Source: Phoebastria nigripes (taxonomy: Eukaryota; Chordata; Aves; Procellariiformes; Diomedeidae). From it: a stretch of 64,000 bases of DNA. Position 1 is the first letter of the stretch, and the number at the start of each line of letters is the position of its first letter. The position numbers and the translations under genes are program-made. Location: positions 165,487 to 229,486 of the forward strand of contig JAYKAV010003063.1 in NCBI GenBank assembly GCA_035582835.1, read 5' to 3'. The notes under the pieces were generated by a model. It saw nothing but the letters and a program-made list of their open reading frames with translations, ran no database searches and was not told the DNA's origin. Positions 56,831 through 64,000 of the stretch are shown piece by piece.

Positions 56831-58588
56831 CATTTTTCTTGGCAAGTAACATCCATGTCGCAGGGACATTTTGCAATTCACTGATAAAGAAAGTAGTGAG
56901 AAGGCTGCCCACTTTGTAGCAGCCTACATCTGTGCGTGTTGCCTTGGGGAGTGAGGGTGCTCCTGAAAGCAGTCTGCCTTCTGCTTTTCCACCAAGGTGG
57001 TCCACACCACATGTCCAGTCTGGGTCACCTGAGTGAAAGCCCCAGATCTTCGCTTGCTAGACCACATGGGAAGCATGGGACCTGAGCCCACATCACCATG
57101 AAGACAAAGCCACACAGTGCTACCACGGAGTTGGCCAGGGCAGATCTTCTCTGAGACAGTACAGGCTTGACCTTCCTCTTGTAAAGGCAACTCCTGACTG
57201 GGACTTGTGTGCATAGTGATCTCCCTATAATTCTTTCTCATAAAGACAAAAGGGGAATTTGTTTAATTTTAGTTTGCTTGTTTGCCAAATCATCAGGAAA
57301 ATCATCCTGGAGCAGAAAACCTCATATGTCATATTAAATGATATGTTTGAAGTAGACATTGCTGAGACTGATCAAGCACAGAGTGATTTGCTTCAGGATG
57401 ATAGTACTGATACTCAAAACATGTGTTTCTCAGTTGCTCAGTACTGAAGACTTGTTTCTTTTCTTTGTATGTTCAGTCATGGACAAGAAACAAGAGAAGG
57501 GCAAAAGTTGTGTGGGCAGTTAAGGTGTCCAGTACAGAGACTGATGAGGTTGGTAAGTAGCACAATGTACTTATCCCTTTCTCCTTCCCACTGTATTCTC
57601 TGATGTTTTGATAGTACTGAAGTACAAAGGAAGTGTTGCTAAAAGCTATCAACAGTGTGCTGAGAAAACACAATAGAAAACAGCAAGTAGTGGGCAATCA
57701 CACAAAGTTGCTAATCAGGTTGAACCAGCTTAAAATAAACTCTGTACAATGAAGTTGCACAGATTCCAGCAATGAAATTAGCCTCCCATGAATACTTCTT
57801 TCTTGCTGATGGTAGTAAGGTACAGTAAGAAGCTCTTCCCCTTATCCACCTGATGAAACTTGTCCTCTGTTGGACAGTGCAACTGCCTTCCTCCCACAAG
57901 TCCTAACCAACAAATTTGAACCCATGAGGTGTTGAATTAAAGGCTTGATTTCAGAGCCAGAAGAAAATAACTGAATTTTTCCTGTTCCCTTCATTTGGCT
58001 CTGGATCAGTGTTTCAAAATAATAGCATCTCCTAGCAAAGATTTAATTCTGTTAATCAGCCTTTGCAATTATTTCTTGTTCCGTGCTTCAATTCCCAGGT
58101 TGTACAATGAAAGGCTGATATTTACCACAGTTGGCTGGTAGTTCATTTTTACCATAATTTTTTCTCCAATAGAGAATACCAATTTATCAGAACCTACACT
58201 TCTGAAGGCAGAAACATGCTTTGACTGATATCTTCAGTCAAATTTTGAAAAATGAAGTTCTGGATACTACAATATATTTCTAGGGACTTTTTTCCCCCAA
58301 TTTTTAAAAACCTTTTATTTTGAATTTCTAATTGATTTATATTGTCATGCATACCAGATTGATAGCAAATCCTTTCAAATTCTCAAACTGAAATGTTTTG
58401 ACTTACCCATCCACATTTCTTCCTTCCCAGGGCTTCAGTTTTTTTAACATTTTGTACATACTAAACATTTTTACTTTTTTGTCAAATCATGATTAAAATA
58501 TCATTGCACTTCTCATTTCCAAAAATTTTGGTGTGCTAAGAAAACTTGTTTTTAAAAATGCAGGTCCAACAGTTACCTTGTCTTTAAA
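56831..58588. other. Unique non-coding DNA
   Basis: No gene is recognised. 56930-57200 is somewhat GC-richer and open on the minus strand (56924-57241, 105 codons), without family resemblance. Confidence 0.5.
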
Positions 58589-58974
58589 GTTGCTGTGGTG
58601 GGTTGACCTTGGCTGGCACCAGGTGCCCACCAAGCTGCTCTGTCACTCCTCCTCCATTAACAGGACAGGGGGAGAAATACGATGGGTCAAGATAAGGACA
58701 GGGAGATCACTCACCAATTACCATCATGGGCAAAACTGACTCGACTTGGGGAAATTAATTTAATTTATTGCCAATTAAACAGAGTAGGATAGAGAGAAAT
58801 AAAAACTAAACTAAAAACACCTTCCTCCACCCTCCCCTTCCTCCCAGGCTCAACTTCACTCCCAACTCTTCTAACTCCTCCCCCCAAGCAGTGCAAGGGG
58901 ATGGGGAATGGGGGTTGCAGTTGGTTCCTAATGCTTTGTCTCTGCTGCTCCTTCCTCCTCACATTGTTCCCCTG

Positions 58975-59365
58975 CTCTAGTGTGGGGTCCCTCCCACAGG
59001 ATACAGTCCTTCATGAACTGCTNCAATGTGGGTCCTTCCCACGAGCTGCAGTTCTTCAAGAATTGCTCCAGTATGGGTCTTTTCTATGGGGTACCATCCT
59101 TCAGGAATGGACTGCTCCAGTGTGGGCTCCTCTCTACAGGCCACAGTTCCTGCCAGGAGCCTGCTCCTGCATGGACTCTCCATGGGCTGCAGTTTCCTTC
59201 AGGGCACATCCACCTGCTCCAGCATGGGGTCCTCCACGGGCTGCAATGTGGATATTTGCTCCACCGTGGTCCTCCTTGGGCTGCAGGGGAACAACCTGCG
59301 TCACCACGGTCTTCACCACGGGCTGCAGGGGAATCTCTGCTCCAGTGCCTGGAGCACGTCCTTCC
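58975..59365 (-). repeat. Degenerate minisatellite inside the family B LTR
   Basis: About eight imperfect units of roughly 40-53 bp, each with the pattern CTGCTCCAGTGTGGGTCCT, then (C/A)ACGGGCTGCAG and a variable tail. Unit starts are near 58975, 59023, 59068, 59116, 59165, 59218, 59260 and 59300. Family B copy 1 has only about three units. Confidence 0.8.
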
Positions 59366-59464
59366 CCTCCTTCTTCACTGACCTTGGTGACTGCAGAGTT
59401 GTTTCTCTCACATTTTCTCACTCCTCTCTCTCAGTTGCTATTGTGCAGTATTTTTTTCCCCTCT

Positions 59465-59472
59465 CATAAATA
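59465..59472 (-). promoter_or_regulatory. TATA-like box of the family B LTR
   Basis: The minus strand reads GATAACGTATTTATGAGAGG. TATTTATG is the only TATA-like site in the expected region. Confidence 0.45.
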
Positions 59473-59657
59473 CGTTATCACAGAGGTGCTACCACCGTTG
59501 CAGATGGGCTCGGCCTTGGCCAGCGGCAGGTCCGTCTTGGAGCCTGCTGGAACTGGCTCTGTCGGACATGGGGGAAGCTTCTGGGGTCCTCTGACAGAAG
59601 CCACCCCTGCAGCCGCCCCACTACCAAAATCTTGCCATGTAAACCCAATACAGTTGC

Positions 59658-62600
59658 TCTGAGATCCATAAATGAAGAAGTCTGAGTAAGAACTATGCCT
59701 TTAACTGCACACTGTGAAGAAAGTGCGTGTTACACCAGACACCTCCAATCACTTCTATTAAATACAGCTGGGGATCAATGGTATACTTGTCTTACACACT
59801 TGCATAGCATGTCTAAAACTGCAAAGCACTCCTTGCTATGATCCCTGACATGGAACCTAGCAGCAGCACAAAGAGGCTTGCATCCATACTAGTCGTCTAA
59901 CTCTCTAGACAAGGTGGCCTTGCCCATGTTCTTTACTGGGAGTGCTAACATCTAAATTATGCCCAGGAATTGTCTGGGAGCGCTGCCAAAATCACCCCAG
60001 GAACTGTTCCATGAATTTAACAACACGGACGATTGAATTCCAGTGCTTGGAATTGCTCCTGGGCCCTGCTCAGTTCAGCAGCTAATGACTTGCCTTGGAT
60101 TGCTGTCTGATCTTCCACCATCTTTTACTAACGTGCTCTTATTGCCTTGGTGTGTGGAAGTGCTATTATTTATGCTTTAGAGGTGAGAAAGTAATGTATC
60201 ACATATAAAAGTAATCTGACCTAACTTGAATGGATAGGATTTCTTCCCATCAAAAGTCTGCAATATCTGAAATTAGGGGACTTAATTGTCTTACAGAGGG
60301 GTTTGTCAGATGTCTGCAGAAGGAACTCGAATGACTGATTTAGCGTAGATGACTACACTGGCTGTACTAGACAACGCTGTGATGAACAATGTGCTATTGG
60401 CTGCATTCACACGGCCTTTGGCATCTACGTGTTATGTGGTGGCAACATCCAAGAACCACACAGTGATTCAGTCAGATCTTGCACCTCAGTACCGTCATTG
60501 GAGAAACATAATCACAACATCTAATTTTGGCAGCCATGGAAGGGATCCCATATGTGTTCTCTTCTTTGTACCACTACTACACAGCAACAGGCTCTGTTAT
60601 GTGAGCCTGTCCAATCATTACCTGATGCAGAAAATGTGCCGTTCCCCCATGTCTCCTGCCCCCCAATCCCACTCCTGCTACTGCTGGTCCGAGGTGCACG
60701 TTCATACCTCCCTGTTAACAGCGGCTGTTAGTTTGGCCCTTCTGTGTTTTGTTTAAATCATTAAACAGGCAGGAAAATAACCCACCAAAACTAGAAAAAT
60801 GTTCTGTCAGCCTTTTTGTCAGAAGCTGAAAGCCAGATGGATGCTCGTCACTTTAAAGTATAAGTGGAGTACACAGCAAGGAAGGGAAGAGGACAAAGTG
60901 GTATGGGACTTCTCCTTTGACCATCAGCAACCACTTGTATCATCTCATGACTCTCCTAACCACATCGCCTAGCCTTGGCTGTCTGATAATCAAAGCTGTT
61001 AGCACAATCACTTTAACTGGTTACTGCAGACATTCAAGAATTCTCTTTGCCTCTTTTTGTAGTTATAAGCCTTTATCAAACAAACAATAATCACTTCAAG
61101 CATCTCATGATTGCTTTTCTAGAAAAGTCATTTTTTCTAGTCACTTAACTCCCCCTTTTTAGGGTCTGTACATGGTTAGATGGGAGCTGTTCAGAGAAGA
61201 GCTTCATCTGGCTTCCCTATTGTGCATGTTCAGCTGCTATCTTGACATTACCTCCCTGCCAGCATTTCTCACCTGCCTCACAGAGGTGTTATGTGATGTA
61301 ATTAGTTTTATTATTACTGTAATTACCATGAAACCAAGCTGACAAAATGAGACTGCTTCCCCAGGCTTTTCCCATCATTTTTTGCTGAGCTTTAAGATTA
61401 TTTTAGCAGTTAGAACTTTCTCCTATGCTAGTTACCCATTCTCACTATTTCTTTCTTTTTCCTTTTGTGTCATTTGGTTATGGTGGTGATAAAGCATGCT
61501 GACATATTCTACTGTACCATTTTCCACAGCTGGCTTAAAAACAAAAGTCACTAACAAAGTGCTGTTACTAGTGGGACCCTTCTCCCATTTTAGGTAAAGA
61601 GGGAACAAATAAACATTTTCTATTTCTTTTTTTTCCCAAGGAAATTGAGCACAATGTACATACATATTTTGCACACTCACAAAGCCTGGAGAATGCAAAT
61701 GAATTATTTAGGTAATGCTTTGATTCAAGTTTCCTGGTTTTGTTCCAGATTCACAGAGAATTTTGATGTTGCCACACTGAGCATTTCAATGCTTAACAAT
61801 GGCATGTTTTCCTCCAGGAGACAAATTCACGGTCCCCAGTTGCACAGGTTCACTGTGCTGGAAATGAACACGAGTAGGTGTTTCACACAGGAGTGGCAAA
61901 AAGCAGCGTGTTGAGCCAGTCTGTGCCTGTCAGAAGGGGTATGTTTGAATTGTGTCTCTCACAAACACACTCAGGAAACAAACTGAAGTTCACAGGTACG
62001 TGCTTCTGCAAAATTTCCCTTTGCACCTCTGAGTGTGCACGTGTAATAGTGTTGAGATTGGTGTATTCACCAAGAAAACAGCGGTGTTGGCTAAATTCCA
62101 TCCACAAGGATGGCAAAGGCTCAAACCTTTCTCACATTCCAAAAGAGTGCTGCAGATTGCCATCTCTAACTCCAGCTCCCTAAATCGACCTGTGTATTTA
62201 TTGGGAGCTAGCCCTCAGTTTATTTAATTTAACAAAGGGAAAGAGGAGGAAGAAGGGGATTTTGGAGGGATACTGTTTACAACTGCAGTCAGGTAGTTGC
62301 TAGCAATATCCTGGTAGAAAAGGCAAAGCAAAATCAAATGCTTCAAAGATGATGCTGGAAATAAACAGTTTGAAAATGCCAATTCTTTTAAAATTTTACA
62401 TATCTGTAGAAAAATGTCACTTGAGCCTGGAGTATGTTTTCTATTAGTTCAAATCTTTCAAATAATTCTGTGTGCATTCCTAATAAATAAGCCTTCGTTT
62501 ATCTATTTATCTATTTATTTGTTAAAAATATTGTTTGAAATATTATTAAATATCATTTAAACATTATTTATTAGTTATTTTTAATTTTAAAAGATATTTT

Positions 62601-63594
62601 GAATACATTATTTCCATTCATTATAAATTAGAGTGTACTATAAAATAAACCTTTATTTACCATTAAAGGTGATCTTGCATGTTTTATGTACAGCAAATTA
62701 CTGATCTATCACCTAAATGGTTCATTCTTTCTAATAATCTGCACTCTGTTCTGATACATTAGTTTTGAGGCCAGAATGTTAACAATCTTGCTTTTTTTGT
62801 TTGGGTTTGGTTTTTTTTGTTTTGTTTTGTTGAGGTTTTTTTAGTTATTCCAAAATCCAACTTTCTTTAATATATACTTTATTTCTTTATATCCATACTA
62901 GTGCCTTCAGGGTACCTAGGTGATAAATGCATAACTCTACTTTCTTGTTTGGAACAAGAGCAACCTTACCCTAATTTGCTTTAAAGCAGCCAAATAGTTT
63001 TGTGATTTCCCTAATACAATATTTCATATTTCACGTAATACAATATTTCATTTTCCAGTGAATTTATTCATAGTTAATTGCATTATATTCTGTCTGAATA
63101 TGTGACACTGTGAAGCAATTCCAGAAAATTCTGATCTGATTCTTCAAGATCTGAAAACAAAAAAAAGGAAAAAAAACCACATAGGTAACAGAAAATGTAA
63201 CTTAGTGTCCAAGCCTGAGCTGGAGTGATCAGGAGACCCTGACTCTGAAGCGACTCCTCAAAAAAGGAGGATCTGCAATCCTTGGAAAGCTATTATCATT
63301 ACAACTGAAAGCCTGTCTTATCAGGAAGTTGAGTGGGGTATTTTTTTTCTTTCTTTCTTTTTTTTTTTTTTTTTTTTTTAACAAGATCTTCAGAGAATGT
63401 GTGTGTAAGGGAGCCTCTTTCAGGAGTTTTTTTAGTATTTCCTCTTTTATATGGAAGTCTTAATTAATGTCTACATTACTTGTCCTCTCTCTTATCCTGC
63501 TGGAAAATGAAAGGTTAAAACCTTGGTATCTTTATTCCAGGTTTTGAAAGATACAATTCAAACCAAGAAATGAGAGTGTGGTGTAATACCATAT
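59658..63594. other. Unique non-coding DNA
   Basis: No gene is recognised. The plus-strand frame 60349-60756 (135 codons from ATG) has no known motif. 61000-61330 is a CNE-like stretch. Simple tracts: a TTTATCTA repeat at 62498-62521, a T/G-rich tract at 62792-62842 and a T-run with CTTT interruptions at 63341-63380. Confidence 0.5.
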
Positions 63595-64000
63595 TGTTGT
63601 GGTTTAACCCGGCAGGCAGTCAAACACCACACAGCCGCTCGCTCACTCCCCCCTCCCCTCTGTGGGATGGGAGAGAGAATCGAAAAAAAAAAGTAAAATT
63701 CGTGGACTGAGATAAAGACAGTTTAATAAAACAGAAAAGGAAGGGAAAGTAATTATAATAATGATAATAATAATAATGATAGAATATACAAAATGAGTGA
63801 TGCACAATGCAATTGCTCACCACCCGCTGAGCGATACCCAAAAAGCGATCGCTACTTCCTGGACCACGCCTCCTATTTATATATTGAGCATGACATCACA
63901 TGGTATGGAATACCCCGTTGGCCAGTTGGGCTAGCTGTCCCGCCTATGTTCCCTCCCAGCTTCTTGTGCACCTGGCAGAGCATGGGAAGCTGAAAAGTCC
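63595..64000 (-). mobile_element. LTR of endogenous retrovirus family A, copy 4 (cut by window end)
   Basis: The plus strand starts TGTTGTGGTTTAACCCGGC, the complement of the family's 3' end. It continues through the polyadenylation signal (plus-strand TTTAAT, 63722-63727), a trinucleotide tract (about 63752-63782), the cap-site palindrome core AGCGATCGCT (63844-63853), a TATA box (TTTATATA, 63876-63883), a CRE-like TGACATCA (63891-63898) and the segment complementary to GGACTTTTCAGCTTCCCATG at the window end. Whether it is solo or part of a provirus cannot be decided because its 5' end lies outside. Confidence 0.95.
63876..63898 (-). promoter_or_regulatory. LTR promoter: TATA box and decayed CRE (copy 4)
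   Basis: On the minus strand TGATGTCA (a CpG-to-TpG change of TGACGTCA) is followed by TATATAAA. The altered site could still bind some ATF/CREB or AP-1 type factors, but more weakly. Confidence 0.6.

Larger units (their letters stand above)
58594..59652 (-). mobile_element. Complete solo LTR, endogenous retrovirus family B, copy 2
   Basis: On the minus strand the 1059-bp LTR starts TGTATTGGGTTTACATGG and ends GGTCAACCCACCACA. It is flanked by an exact 5-bp duplication GTTGC (58589-58593 and 59653-59657). A TATA-like TATTTATG lies about 180 bp from its start (plus-strand 59465-59472). An AATAAA signal lies at plus-strand 58764-58769, about 170 bp from its end. The stretch between contains a degenerate GC-rich minisatellite (about 58975-59365). 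No retroviral coding sequence adjoins it. The family is common in bird genomes; 5-bp duplications fit ERVL-type integration. The long plus-strand frame across it (58901-59662) is spurious. Confidence 0.96.

Noticed and set aside
58901..59662. 253-codon plus-strand open frame rich in S, L and P
   Set aside because: It lies antisense across the family B LTR and its GC-rich minisatellite. Repetition and lack of A/T explain the absence of stops.
60349..60756. 135-codon plus-strand frame starting with ATG
   Set aside because: No recognisable motif, no splice or promoter context, composition typical of non-coding DNA.
1..64000. CRISPR arrays, bacterial operons, plasmid or phage features
   Set aside because: None present; the content is vertebrate, with CR1 and avian LTRs.

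Overview
The window looks like a bird nuclear chromosome, most likely a neoavian species. Three things point there: CR1 LINEs carrying the CR1 reverse transcriptase and the CR1 3' end, two LTR families that are abundant in avian genomes, and A/C-rich simple tracts of the kind common in bird DNA. Overall base composition is AT-rich, with single N bases scattered throughout. I find no convincing host protein-coding gene, tRNA, rRNA or CRISPR array. The sequence reads as an intergenic desert or the inside of a very large intron, with transposable elements set into mostly unique DNA. Open frames outside the mobile elements are short and unrecognisable.

Layout. 1-10.9 kb is unique DNA with local tandem duplications (7322-7427, 9464-9533), a polypurine tract (8623-8717) and one weak exon candidate on the minus strand (7988-8121). 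10.9-17.7 kb is the mobile-element cluster. It holds a CR1 fragment (10915-11330), a solo LTR of family A (12424-13013), a decayed and internally deleted endogenous retrovirus with a full 5' LTR, gag and protease remnants and only the tip of its 3' LTR (13733-16679), and a minus-strand CR1 tail (17420-17664). 17.7-30.3 kb is unique, with a few stretches that look like conserved non-coding DNA. Family A solo LTRs follow at 30293-30880 and 40174-40799, and a fourth copy on the minus strand runs off the end (63595-64000). A possible different LTR lies at about 31300-31860 (minus). Family B LTRs lie on the minus strand at 51836-52565 (eroded) and 58594-59652 (complete). A 1.3-kb CR1 with a broken reverse transcriptase lies at 54703-56010, and an older LINE relic on the minus strand at about 56590-56830.

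Five insertions can be delimited to the base from 5-bp target-site duplications: GCCAT, CCTAC, ATTGG and GTTGC are exact, and GGTGG/GGCGG has one mismatch. The most informative biology is in the family A LTR promoters. They carry a CRE-type palindrome just upstream of a TATA box, a palindrome at the expected cap site, and in three copies a C/EBP-ATF-like motif that apparently arose through a short deletion. These could act as stress or cAMP responsive promoters, but that is inference. I did not find a clearly new multi-gene system.
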